Below, in pieces: positions 1 through 7,046 of a stretch of DNA of 11,127 nucleotides (positions within the stretch are counted from its first letter, which is position 1; every line of letters begins with the position of its first letter). The translations under genes and the position numbers were made by a program. Source of the stretch: Clostridia bacterium (lineage in GTDB: Bacteria; Bacillota; Clostridia; Oscillospirales; CAG-272). Location: assembly GCA_017621015.1 (NCBI GenBank), contig JAGAUC010000293.1, positions 1 to 11,127 of the forward strand. The letters are read 5' to 3'. The notes under the pieces were generated by a model, which was not told the DNA's origin, did not search any database, and worked only from the letters and a program-made list of their open reading frames with translations.

Positions 1-609
1 CGTGCGGCAATGAGAACCGAGCTTACCAAGCTTCATCAGCGCGTAGGTACCACGTTCGTATACGTAACGCATGACCAGGTCGAGGCTATGACCATGGCAA
101 CGAGAATCGTTGTTATGAAGGACGGTCTCATTCAGCAGGTCGACACACCTCAGAACCTTTACGATAGCCCTGTCAACATCTTCGTTGCCGGCTTCATTGG
201 CACGCCCATGATGAACTTCATCAAGGGTAAGCTTGAGAAGAAGGAAGACGACGTATACTTCACCTTTGAGGAGAAGTACTCGGTCAAGCTTCCTGCAGAG
301 AAGGCTAAGAATCCTGCACTTGCTGAGTACATCGGCAAGGACGTTATCGCAGGCCTTCGTCCCGAGTGTATCCACGATACGCCCATGCAGGTTGCCGCCC
401 TTGAGGATAGCGCGATCGAGGCTTACGTTGACGTTACCGAGCTTATGGGTGCGGAGATCCATCTGTACCTGAACATCGGTGAGACCAACCTCATCGCCCG
501 TGTATCCTCTCGCTCCGTTTCTCGCGCAGGCGACACCATCAAGGTTGCTCTCGATACCTCGAGAATGCACATCTTCGATCAGGACACCGAGCGTTGCATC
601 GTTCACTAA
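1..609 (+). CDS. Sugar ABC transporter ATP-binding protein (MsmX/UgpC/MalK type), 3' part
   Basis: This is the C-terminal part of the ATPase subunit that powers import of oligosaccharides through a CUT1-type ABC transporter on the inner face of the membrane. The frame is open from the first base, so the start, Walker A, signature and Walker B motifs lie outside the window. Visible are the end of the nucleotide-binding domain with the H-loop in THDQVEA (bases about 70-90), then MKDGLIQQVDTP, the usual entry into the C-terminal regulatory/TOBE region, and GLRPE further on. About 202 codons remain of a family that is usually 360-380 residues long. ATPases of this type often serve several sugar importers, so the transported sugar cannot be read from this gene. 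No permease or binding protein is visible. The gene ends at TAA just before a strong terminator. The family call is secure, the substrate unknown. Confidence 0.93.
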   Translation, partial: RAAMRTELTKLHQRVGTTFVYVTHDQVEAMTMATRIVVMKDGLIQQVDTPQNLYDSPVNIFVAGFIGTPMMNFIKGKLEKKEDDVYFTFEEKYSVKLPAEKAKNPALAEYIGKDVIAGLRPECIHDTPMQVAALEDSAIEAYVDVTELMGAEIHLYLNIGETNLIARVSSRSVSRAGDTIKVALDTSRMHIFDQDTERCIVH

Positions 610-613
610 GTTT

Positions 614-655
614 AAAAAAACCAAGGCTCTTGCAAGCAATTGCAAGAGCCTTTTT
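614..655. terminator. Bidirectional Rho-independent terminator between convergent genes
   Basis: A perfect 11-bp stem (GGCTCTTGCAA at 625-635 pairs with 640-650) closes a GCAA tetraloop (636-639). It is followed by five T residues (651-655) for the plus strand. On the other side, seven A residues (614-620) supply the U-tract for the minus strand. It therefore can stop both the transporter ATPase transcript and the minus-strand aldolase operon, whose last stop codon lies at 657-659. Confidence 0.92.
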
Positions 656-656
656 G

Positions 657-1412
657 TTATCCTGTAATGTTTGAATTTTGCGGCGGACGGTATTGGGATA
701 GGATCCAATGTCGGCAAAGAGCGAGTTCAAATTGATGACCGCCGTTGAAAATGTCGAGATAGAGGCGCGCCTTCGGGTGCCTTTTTTGCATTTCGGAGAA
801 AAAGTCAAGAGATTGCTCAAAGGGAACGATCTCGTCGATCTTGCCGTGGAAGATCTTTACGTTGGCTTTTGCGATGGCGTCGATGTACTTGATCGGCGAG
901 CGGTTAAGAAGCTCCTCCTCGTTATTCCCACAACAGTATTCGACGTGGGGTGCATAGGTCGGCGCCTCATTTTTCCACCGTGCAAGATTGCTGATGGGCG
1001 CGAACGCGGCCACCGCGCGGAACACTTCAGGGCAGAATCCCGCCATCAAAAGTGCCATGTGCGCACCGCCGCTGAGACCGATCAAGAAAATTTTCTTCGT
1101 ATCCACGTTTTCGGTGGAGCAGACGAAATCGATCGCATCCTTGATGTCCTGCTTTGCGTGAAGCGAGCCGCAGGCGAGCGATCCGTTTGGGTTGCCGATG
1201 AGATTGGGACCTCGGAATTCGGGCAGAAGCAGATGGAAGTTCTGTTCCTCGGCAAGGGAGAGAAGATAGCGGATCTGATTGCTTCGGTCATGACTCCAGG
1301 TGTGAAGCCCCACGATGATCGGTCGCGGCTCGTTGCTGTCTGCCCGAAAGAAGAGCGAGGGCTGATCTGTGCCATCCAACGTGGATTTGACTGAAATTTC
1401 TTCTTGCATCAT
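657..1412 (-). CDS. Alpha/beta hydrolase (prolyl oligopeptidase/esterase-like)
   Basis: This is a 251-residue alpha/beta-hydrolase with a complete catalytic triad: Ser114 in the nucleophile elbow GLSGG, Asp193 in HGKIDEIVP and His226 in GGH. GLHTW near residues 35-39 fits the oxyanion-hole loop. The arrangement resembles the stand-alone catalytic domain of S9/dienelactone-hydrolase-like enzymes and carbohydrate esterases. No signal peptide is visible, so it should act in the cytoplasm. It is the last gene of the minus-strand operon. Its ATG overlaps the stop of the dehydrogenase gene by 4 bases (ATGA), and no clear Shine-Dalgarno precedes it, so translational coupling is likely. A second ATG follows directly. 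A role as an esterase or lactonase on an acylated sugar or sugar acid is inferred from context only. Confidence 0.85.
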   Translation of the reverse strand: MMQEEISVKSTLDGTDQPSLFFRADSNEPRPIIVGLHTWSHDRSNQIRYLLSLAEEQNFHLLLPEFRGPNLIGNPNGSLACGSLHAKQDIKDAIDFVCSTENVDTKKIFLIGLSGGAHMALLMAGFCPEVFRAVAAFAPISNLARWKNEAPTYAPHVEYCCGNNEEELLNRSPIKYIDAIAKANVKIFHGKIDEIVPFEQSLDFFSEMQKRHPKARLYLDIFNGGHQFELALCRHWILSQYRPPQNSNITG

Positions 1413-2368
1413 AAGCCGTTGACCACGCTTTCGGGGCGCTCGCCGCGAAGATAGCGAACGATGTTGTCACCAACCTCCTTGTGGATGGCGTTAACGGCCA
1501 CGTCGGTATTCCACGCCACGTGCGGCGTGAGTGTTGCGCCGGGAGCGTTGACGAGCCGCTCGTCCAGCGGATTCTTTTCGTCCTCAAAAACGTCAAGTCC
1601 AACGCCGGTGATCAGCTTTTCTTCAAGCGCTTCGATAAGCTCGGCTTCGTTGACGATCGCGCCGCGGCTGGTGTTGATGAGGATGGCTGAGCGCTTCATT
1701 TTTGCAAAAAGCTCCTTGCCGAACATATGGCGCGTGCTGTCATTCAGCGGCAGATGGAGTGAAACGAAATCCGATGCCGCTAAAAGCTCATGGAGCGAGG
1801 CTCTTTGCGCGCCGTATTCTTCGAGGGTCTCATCGGATACGTAAGGGTCGTAAACCAAGGGCTTCATGTCAAGCGCATTCGTGCGCTTGCAGACCGCCTT
1901 GCCGATGTTGCCAAGGCCAACGAACCCGATGGTCTTGCCCGCAAGGCGAAGGAAGGGAGGTGTGCCGCCCGTTCCCCAGCCACCGCTCTTGACGCGGTCA
2001 TGCATCTTAACGGTGCGCTTGGCGGTGGCGAAGATCAGCGAGAGCGCGTGCTCGGCCACGTCAACGATTCCGTAATTGGGTGCGTTGCAGACGTAGATGC
2101 CCTTGTCGGCGGCGGCTTTCAGATCAACGTTGTCATATCCGATGCCGTAGCGAATGATCAGCTTGCATTTTTCAAGCGCACCGATCACGCGCGCGTTCAT
2201 CTTCGTCGCGGTGAAGAGCACCACCTCGGCGTCGCGGATGTCTGCGATCACATCATCCTCCTCGACCGCCTGCGAGATGACGAATTCAACGTCGGGGAAG
2301 GCGGAGAGCGCATCGATCTCGTATTTGTAGCCACTTGTGGATCTGCTTAAAACAACGATCTTTCTCAT
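1409..2368 (-). CDS. D-isomer-specific 2-hydroxyacid dehydrogenase, NAD-binding
   Basis: This 319-residue protein matches the D-2-hydroxyacid dehydrogenase family (phosphoglycerate, glyoxylate/hydroxypyruvate and D-lactate dehydrogenase relatives) in length and motifs. It interconverts a 2-keto acid and a D-2-hydroxyacid. The Rossmann motif GLGNIG spans residues 151-156, with an acidic residue (Asp174 in YDPY) where NAD preference is usually set. The catalytic Arg235 (NTSRGA), Glu262 (DVFE) and His283 (TPHVAWNT) are all present. A GGAG Shine-Dalgarno (2377-2380) lies within the end of the upstream aldolase gene, and only 5 bases separate the two genes. Its substrate is not determinable from sequence. 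Placement behind an aldolase suggests the reduction of a 2-keto acid product or the oxidation of a sugar acid (inference). Confidence 0.9.
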   Translation of the reverse strand: MRKIVVLSRSTSGYKYEIDALSAFPDVEFVISQAVEEDDVIADIRDAEVVLFTATKMNARVIGALEKCKLIIRYGIGYDNVDLKAAADKGIYVCNAPNYGIVDVAEHALSLIFATAKRTVKMHDRVKSGGWGTGGTPPFLRLAGKTIGFVGLGNIGKAVCKRTNALDMKPLVYDPYVSDETLEEYGAQRASLHELLAASDFVSLHLPLNDSTRHMFGKELFAKMKRSAILINTSRGAIVNEAELIEALEEKLITGVGLDVFEDEKNPLDERLVNAPGATLTPHVAWNTDVAVNAIHKEVGDNIVRYLRGERPESVVNGL

Positions 2369-2373
2369 GCCTT

Positions 2374-3144
2374 TTACTCCAGACTCATGATGAGCTTGCG
2401 CACGTTGCCGGCCTCAACGCTGAGCATGCCGAATTCGGTGCTTACCCAATAAATATTTGCGCCTTCCTTGTGCCACTTCTCAATCATACTGTTGTTTTCC
2501 ATGAAAATTCCTGCGCTCTTGCCGTGCTCCTTGCTTACGCGGAACACCTTGCGGATCGCCTCGTAATACTCCTCGCCGCGCTGTTCCTTGAAGGTGTTGT
2601 AGCCCATGGCGGCGGTGAGGTCGAACGGACCGATGATGACGCCGGCAACCTGGTCGCCGTACTTGGTGAGCATCTCGTCCAAAAGCTCCACGCCGAGGGG
2701 GGACTCGATCTGCAAGAAGATCAGACGGTTTTGATTAAACTCGGCAATGGTTTCGCCGGGGCGCATGCAAGCGCGACCACCCACGCCCTTCTTTCCGTAG
2801 GGGTGCATACGGATCGAGCGGATGGCGGTTTCGATCTGCTCCATCGATTCGGTGCGCGGAAGAAGAATGCCGTCTGCACCCATGTCGATGCACTTGGAGA
2901 TGCAATGATATTCGCAATCCTGAATGCGCGCGATCAGGGGAATGTCCACGATACGGCACATCTGAGCCATGTCGCCGATGTTTTCAGGATAAAAGCAGCC
3001 GTGCTCAAGGTCGATGAGGATAAAGTCGAGACCGCAGCTTTTATAGATGCCGGGCAGGCGGGTATTGTTCCACTCGCAGAGCATGGTGGAATAGATGCGC
3101 TCGCGCTTGGCAAGCTTTTCTCTTAAAAGTTCAACACTGTGCAT
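2374..3144 (-). CDS. HpcH/HpaI family aldolase (2-keto-3-deoxy sugar acid aldolase-like)
   Basis: This 256-residue class II pyruvate aldolase would cleave a 2-keto-3-deoxy sugar acid into pyruvate and an aldehyde. Characterised relatives are HpaI, GarL (2-keto-3-deoxyglucarate) and RhmA/YfaU (2-keto-3-deoxy-L-rhamnonate). The family landmarks appear in order: DLEHG with His48, Arg73 in ARI, GADGILLPRTES (residues 89-100), metal ligand Glu147 in LQIES, and metal ligand Asp175 in IGPFDLTAAMG. The GKKGVGGRA segment corresponds to the usual RG..GVG.RA loop. A GGAGG box at 3153-3157 sits 8 bases before the ATG and supports the start. It is the first gene of the minus-strand operon and lies divergent from the AraC regulator, its likely controller. 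RhmA activity would fit the rhamnose theme of the window, but specificity within the family cannot be settled by eye. Confidence 0.88.
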   Translation of the reverse strand: MHSVELLREKLAKRERIYSTMLCEWNNTRLPGIYKSCGLDFILIDLEHGCFYPENIGDMAQMCRIVDIPLIARIQDCEYHCISKCIDMGADGILLPRTESMEQIETAIRSIRMHPYGKKGVGGRACMRPGETIAEFNQNRLIFLQIESPLGVELLDEMLTKYGDQVAGVIIGPFDLTAAMGYNTFKEQRGEEYYEAIRKVFRVSKEHGKSAGIFMENNSMIEKWHKEGANIYWVSTEFGMLSVEAGNVRKLIMSLE

Positions 3145-3163
3145 ATTTTCTTCCTCCGAAATC

Positions 3164-3192
3164 TTGACTTTTTTTAAAAAGTAGAGTATGAT
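3164..3192 (+). promoter_or_regulatory. Putative sigma-A promoter for the AraC regulator gene
   Basis: TTGACT (3164-3169) and TATGAT (3187-3192) are separated by 17 bases. Each differs from consensus by one base. Transcription would start near 3199, leaving a leader of about 90 nt before the ATG at 3291. The spacer holds an inverted repeat, ACTTTTT-TT-AAAAAGT (3167-3182), that overlaps the -35 box and could be an operator or merely A/T-rich sequence. Confidence 0.6.
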
Positions 3193-3198
3193 GATTTT

Positions 3199-3227
3199 AT
3201 TATATACAAGAGGAAGATTTTTTTAAA
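3199..3227 (-). promoter_or_regulatory. Putative promoter for the aldolase-dehydrogenase-hydrolase operon
   Basis: On the minus strand a perfect TATAAT (3199-3204) lies 17 bases downstream of a weak -35, TTTAAA (3222-3227). The predicted start is near 3192, about 48 nt before the aldolase ATG. The poor -35 fits a promoter that needs an activator such as the neighbouring AraC-family protein (inference). Confidence 0.45.
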
Positions 3228-3243
3228 TAGAGAAATTTCCTTC

Positions 3244-3269
3244 AAAATAGCACAATCTTAGCCTATTTT
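3244..3269. repeat. Inverted repeat upstream of the AraC-family gene, possible regulator site
   Basis: AAAATAG (3244-3250) is mirrored by CTATTTT (3263-3269) across a 12-base spacer. It lies upstream of the minus-strand -35 and within the predicted leader of the AraC gene. It could be a regulator-binding site or a weak hairpin. The arms are A/T-rich, so chance is a real alternative. Confidence 0.25.
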
Positions 3270-3290
3270 TAACTTTATTAGTGGAGAATC

Positions 3291-4163
3291 ATGGTGGAAA
3301 ACAAAGAAAAAAAGCATCTGGCGATCGATCGGGTGACGGCACTCAACAGCTTCGATCTGGCGCCCGAGTTTGTGACCGCGAAGAATTCGCACGACGCGTG
3401 GGAGTTCGTTTACGTGGACAGCGGGCGGATCGTTTGCCGCGTTGGAGCAAAGGAGCAGCTTCTTTCACAAGGGCAGATGATCTTTCACCGTCCACGCGAG
3501 GTGCACAGTACCGCGGTGGGCGGCAAGGGAAGTGCGGCGATCTTTTCGGTGATCTTTGAATGTCCGTCGCCGGCGATGGAGTATTTTGACGGACGTGTGC
3601 TGAGCATTCCTGCCGATCTTATGCCGCGGCTCAAGGGCCTGATTCACGAGAGCGGCAGAGCCTATCACGTATCGGATTATCCGCTTGTAGCGCGTGCCGA
3701 TGCGCCCGTGGGCGCGGAGCAGATCATCCGAAACGATCTGGAAACGCTTTTGCTCCTGCTGATGCGGCAGGGCGGGGTGGAGGCACCTGCGCGCGGCGGC
3801 GTGGAAGAGGTCGGAAAGAACCGGCTTTCCGAGGAGATCTGCGAATATCTGAAGGAGCATCTGTGTGAGCGCGTGACGCTTGAGATGCTTTCGGAGCGGT
3901 TTCACTTCGGCAAGGTCTATCTTTGCGATGTTTTTAAGCGGAATACGGGAAGCTCGATCCTAAGCTTCCACTTGGATCTGAAGATCGCCGAGGCCAAGTG
4001 CCTGCTTCGTGAGACGAGGATGTCGGTGTGGGAGATCGCCGAATTTCTCGGCTTTGAAAGTGCCTCCTATTTCTCGCGCATTTTCAAAAAACGGGTGGGG
4101 TATCCGCCGCAAAGCTTCCGAAAAATGCTCATTAACAGCTACGCCGTACGGCGTGAGAGGTGA
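3291..4163 (+). CDS. AraC-family transcriptional regulator with N-terminal cupin-like sensor
   Basis: This 290-residue protein has the standard AraC/XylS layout. Residues 1-100 look like a cupin-like effector domain: a WEFVYVDSG strand, then GQMIFHRPREVH, the usual 'outline' of AraC sensor domains. A linker around 160-180 leads to a DNA-binding domain (about 180-285) with two helix-turn-helix units. These are VTLEMLSERFHFGKVYLCDVF and SVWEIAEFLGFESASYFSRI, followed by FKKRVGYPPQSFR, the family signature. GGAG at 3283-3286 precedes the ATG by a short 4-base gap. It is divergent from the aldolase operon and sits just upstream of the oxidoreductase operon, so it could control either or both. AraC-family proteins of this class usually activate in response to a sugar or sugar acid. 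The ligand is unknown. Confidence 0.93.
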   Translation: MVENKEKKHLAIDRVTALNSFDLAPEFVTAKNSHDAWEFVYVDSGRIVCRVGAKEQLLSQGQMIFHRPREVHSTAVGGKGSAAIFSVIFECPSPAMEYFDGRVLSIPADLMPRLKGLIHESGRAYHVSDYPLVARADAPVGAEQIIRNDLETLLLLLMRQGGVEAPARGGVEEVGKNRLSEEICEYLKEHLCERVTLEMLSERFHFGKVYLCDVFKRNTGSSILSFHLDLKIAEAKCLLRETRMSVWEIAEFLGFESASYFSRIFKKRVGYPPQSFRKMLINSYAVRRER

Positions 4164-4230
4164 AAAAGCATTTTGTCTATATTTAATGAAGATTTCTTGT
4201 AAAAATATTTGAGAAAAACCGCAAAATCTA

Positions 4231-4259
4231 TTGACAATCGGAGCGGTGAGTGATACAAT
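4231..4259 (+). promoter_or_regulatory. Strong sigma-A promoter for the oxidoreductase-aminotransferase-kinase operon
   Basis: A consensus TTGACA (4231-4236) is separated by exactly 17 bases from TACAAT (4254-4259), which is preceded by TG at 4251-4252 as in an extended -10. Transcription should start near 4266, giving a very A-rich, probably unstructured leader of about 87 nt. No convincing terminator separates it from the AraC gene upstream, so some read-through into the operon is possible. Confidence 0.82.
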
Positions 4260-4339
4260 GATAACAGATAAAAATAAAATATTATTAAGCAAAAAATAAG
4301 AAAAATTAAATCAAAACAAAATCCAATTTGCCGAATGAC

Positions 4340-4345
4340 AGGAGG
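4340..4345 (+). promoter_or_regulatory. Shine-Dalgarno that fixes the oxidoreductase start at 4353
   Basis: AGGAGG at 4340-4345 lies 7 bases before the ATG at 4353. An in-frame ATG at 4335 lies upstream of this box and has no such site of its own. The box would then sit inside the coding sequence, so 4353 is the better start. Confidence 0.85.
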
Positions 4346-4352
4346 AAAGAAA

Positions 4353-5483
4353 ATGGAAAAGATACGTTTTGGAATCATTGGTTGCGGTCTCATGGGTAAG
4401 GAATTCGTGGGCGCGGCCGGAAGATGGTCACATCTGGAGGAGCCGTGTGCAGCCCCGGAGATCGTGGCGATCTGCGACACCAACGAGGCTTCGTTCGATT
4501 GGTTTCTCTCGCGTGTGCCCTCGATCAAGTATACCTACACCGATTATAAGGAGCTTCTGAAGAACGACGAGATCGACGCCATTTACTGTGCTGTCCCGCA
4601 TGTTCTTCACGAAAAGATATACGTGGACATCATCGAAAGCGGCAAGCACTTTATGGGTGAAAAGCCCTTCGGTATGGATATGGCGCAGAATGCGGCTATC
4701 GTTGAGGCGGTAAAGCGTCACCCTGAGTCGGTCGTGCGCTGTGCGGGTGAATTTCCGTTCTATCCGGCGGCAAGAATGCTGGTCAACTACGTTAAGGAGG
4801 GCAAGTGCGGACGCATCCTTGAGGTCAAATGCGGCCTTTGCCATTCCAGCGATATGAATCCGCAGAAGCCCATCAACTGGAAGCGTATGATCAAGATGAA
4901 CGGCGAGTACGGATGCATGGGTGACCTTGGTCTGCACGTTGAGCACATTCCGATCCGCCTTGGTTGGATCCCCGACAACGTATGCGCCAAGCTTTCCAAT
5001 TACGTGACCGAGCGTCCCGACGGAAAGGGAGGCATGGCTCCCTGTGAGACCTGGGACAACGCGGTCCTGCTTTGCGACTCCAAGGACAAGGACGGCAACA
5101 AATTCCCCATCACCTTTGAGATGAAGCGTATGCAGCCCGGTGCCACCAACGAATGGTATCTGGAGGTCTACGGTATGGATATGTCGGTCAAGTTCACTAC
5201 TGCCGATCCCAATGCCTTCTACTTTACCGAGGCGATGGGCACCGAGCAGGCTTGGTGCAAGGTCATTGTCGGCAACAAGCCGCAGTTCAAGACCGCCACA
5301 GCCGGTATCTTTGAGTTTGGCTTTGCCGATGCCATTCTGCAGATGTGGGCCTCGTTTATGCACGAGATCGAGGGTCACGAGGTGGAATTCGGCTGTCTGA
5401 GACCCGAGGAGACCGTCATTTCTCACAAGCTGCATACTGCGGCGCTGAAGTCCGAAAAAGAAAATGCAATTATAAAGATGTAA
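4353..5483 (+). CDS. Gfo/Idh/MocA family NAD(P)-dependent oxidoreductase
   Basis: This 376-residue sugar or cyclitol dehydrogenase belongs to the Gfo/Idh/MocA family. The N-terminal Rossmann fold starts with GIIGCGLMG (residues 7-15), and the acidic residue Asp42 in CDTN is the usual NAD(P)-ribose contact. EKPFG (103-107) contains the family's catalytic Lys104. DLGLHVEH (191-198) carries the conserved His195 and a second His where many members have Asp. Family members oxidise or reduce a ring or chain hydroxyl of sugars, inositols or sugar nucleotides. The gene is first in a plus-strand operon. Its stop codon (TAA, 5481-5483) overlaps the Shine-Dalgarno of the next gene, so the two should be translated together. 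The substrate is unknown. Context suggests a sugar handled before the PLP enzyme and kinase downstream. Confidence 0.92.
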   Translation: MEKIRFGIIGCGLMGKEFVGAAGRWSHLEEPCAAPEIVAICDTNEASFDWFLSRVPSIKYTYTDYKELLKNDEIDAIYCAVPHVLHEKIYVDIIESGKHFMGEKPFGMDMAQNAAIVEAVKRHPESVVRCAGEFPFYPAARMLVNYVKEGKCGRILEVKCGLCHSSDMNPQKPINWKRMIKMNGEYGCMGDLGLHVEHIPIRLGWIPDNVCAKLSNYVTERPDGKGGMAPCETWDNAVLLCDSKDKDGNKFPITFEMKRMQPGATNEWYLEVYGMDMSVKFTTADPNAFYFTEAMGTEQAWCKVIVGNKPQFKTATAGIFEFGFADAILQMWASFMHEIEGHEVEFGCLRPEETVISHKLHTAALKSEKENAIIKM

Positions 5484-5495
5484 GGAGATACAATC

Positions 5496-7034
5496 ATGCT
5501 GAAAAACATTTCCCGTTCGCTTGCTGACCTTCTCGGCAAGGAATATATGCAGGCAGTAAAGACCGTTGCCGTAGAGGTGGGCGGTATGGACGAGGCGGAG
5601 GCCGACGCCCTGATCAATGAAAAGGTTGACTTTTTCCCCGAGGATTACGTGGCGCGTATGGATGCAATGGCCAAGCGCACGGGCGAGAAGATCGTGGCCT
5701 CGTTTGAGGACACACTGGTCGGCGCTCCCACCGATTCCTTCAAGAAGGCGGCGCACAACAATATGGCACCCATCGGTGGTGTTGGTTGCACGCGTATCGG
5801 TCAGGACGGCCGCGCGTATCTGATCGCCAAGAGTGAGCACTATCACGCCTCGCTCGGTCACAATTTCCCCGGCTACAAGCTGATCACCAACGCGCGTAAG
5901 CTGGGCATTCTGAACGCTACACATAACAATACGCGCGGATACATCACCCGTCTTTGCGAGCGCCGTATCATTGCGGCGGCCAACGGTGTGGATGCCGAGA
6001 ATGCCGTTGAGAGCGTGCTTGCCTCCACCGAGCCCCGGGTGCTCAACCGTGTTATCAGCCTTGAGACCGGAAGCCTTGCGGTTGAGGCCGGCATCAAGAT
6101 GATGCTTTCTCGCTTCTACAAGCTGGATGACAGCTTTGAGGCTCCCAAATACGAGGGCAAGATCCCCGTGTTCTTCATTATGGAGGACAATAAGGAGGGA
6201 CTTACCGCCAACTACCACGGCACCACCATCTTTGCGCAGACTCTGCGCGGTATGTGGCCCACCTTCTATGGCAAGTGCATGGAAAATGAGATCTACAAGA
6301 TCGTCAGTGTAAAGAAGAACGATATCAAGGACTTTGCCGAAAAGATCAAGACCTACAACAGCGGCAAGTACAAGACCGCCGGCTTCCTGCACGAGATCAT
6401 TCTGATGAACTATAGCGGTATCCGCCTGACAACCGACTTCCTTCAGGAGGCATATAGGCTTTGCCACGAGAGCGACACGCTTACGCTCAGCGACGAGATC
6501 CAGTCCTGTATGTGGTATGACGGCATGTTCCTGTTCCGTCTGTACGGCCTTACGCCCGATTTCGTTATCATCGGTAAGGGCTTCCCGGGCGGCGAGTATG
6601 CGGCAAGCAAGGTCATCACGACCGCCAAGGCCGACAGCCTCAACCAGTTCGGCGCCCTTGTTACCAACGGTCAGGAGGAGCTGGCAAGCCTTGCGTACCT
6701 CATCACCATGGAATTCTCGGCCGCAAACGGCGACCGCATCCAGGAGATGGGCGACAAGATCGAGGACGCTCTGAAGGCTCTTGCCGCCGAGTATCCCACG
6801 CTTCTTGGCAAGCCCGAGGGTCTTGGACACCTTTCGGCCATCCACTTCCACGAGGTAGAGAAGGCGGCCGCCTTCACCAAGATCATGGGTGAGCTTTGCG
6901 TGGATATGAGCGCACAGCTTTATAAGGCCGATTGCCCGCCTGCGGTGCTTCTCAAGCTTCCGCTGATTACCGATGAGGTCGTGCTTGACGTGGTCTGCGA
7001 TCGCGTAAGACAGGGTCTTGAGAGACTTTCCTGA
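5496..7034 (+). CDS. Divergent class III PLP-dependent aminotransferase-like protein
   Basis: This 512-residue fold-type I PLP protein resembles class III aminotransferases but is longer than the usual 400-460. Family landmarks appear in order: GHNFPGY (121-127), TGSLAVEAGIKMM (191-203) for the PLP-phosphate loop, YHGTT (240-244), SDEIQ with cofactor-binding Asp333 (332-336), and IIGKGFPGGEYAASK with the presumed Schiff-base Lys361. The first 85 or so residues form a mostly helical extension not typical of the class. DEIQSCMWYDG replaces the usual DEVQTGFGRTG, so this is a distant subfamily. AAGGAG (5482-5487) overlaps the preceding stop and supports the ATG at 5496. It sits between a sugar oxidoreductase and a sugar kinase, which is unusual, since sugar aminotransferases are normally of the DegT/DnrJ/EryC1 type. 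It may aminate or deaminate a keto-sugar, or catalyse another PLP reaction. The exact chemistry is unknown. Confidence 0.85.
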   Translation: MLKNISRSLADLLGKEYMQAVKTVAVEVGGMDEAEADALINEKVDFFPEDYVARMDAMAKRTGEKIVASFEDTLVGAPTDSFKKAAHNNMAPIGGVGCTRIGQDGRAYLIAKSEHYHASLGHNFPGYKLITNARKLGILNATHNNTRGYITRLCERRIIAAANGVDAENAVESVLASTEPRVLNRVISLETGSLAVEAGIKMMLSRFYKLDDSFEAPKYEGKIPVFFIMEDNKEGLTANYHGTTIFAQTLRGMWPTFYGKCMENEIYKIVSVKKNDIKDFAEKIKTYNSGKYKTAGFLHEIILMNYSGIRLTTDFLQEAYRLCHESDTLTLSDEIQSCMWYDGMFLFRLYGLTPDFVIIGKGFPGGEYAASKVITTAKADSLNQFGALVTNGQEELASLAYLITMEFSAANGDRIQEMGDKIEDALKALAAEYPTLLGKPEGLGHLSAIHFHEVEKAAAFTKIMGELCVDMSAQLYKADCPPAVLLKLPLITDEVVLDVVCDRVRQGLERLS

Positions 7035-7046
7035 CCAGTGGATCCT

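Noticed and set aside
708..1394. A 228-codon plus-strand open frame opposite the alpha/beta hydrolase
   Set aside because: It is an antisense shadow. The minus frame has an intact catalytic triad and overlaps the upstream gene as in an operon.
2335..3126. A 263-codon plus-strand open frame opposite the aldolase gene
   Set aside because: It is an antisense shadow of the aldolase, whose minus frame has all the HpcH/HpaI landmarks. The plus-strand translation has no recognisable motifs.
4164..4230. A possible terminator after the AraC gene
   Set aside because: The region is A/T-rich, but no stable GC stem followed by a T-run was found.
4335..4352. An upstream in-frame ATG that would add six residues to the oxidoreductase
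   Set aside because: The strong AGGAGG lies between this ATG and the one at 4353, and family proteins begin right at the Rossmann strand.
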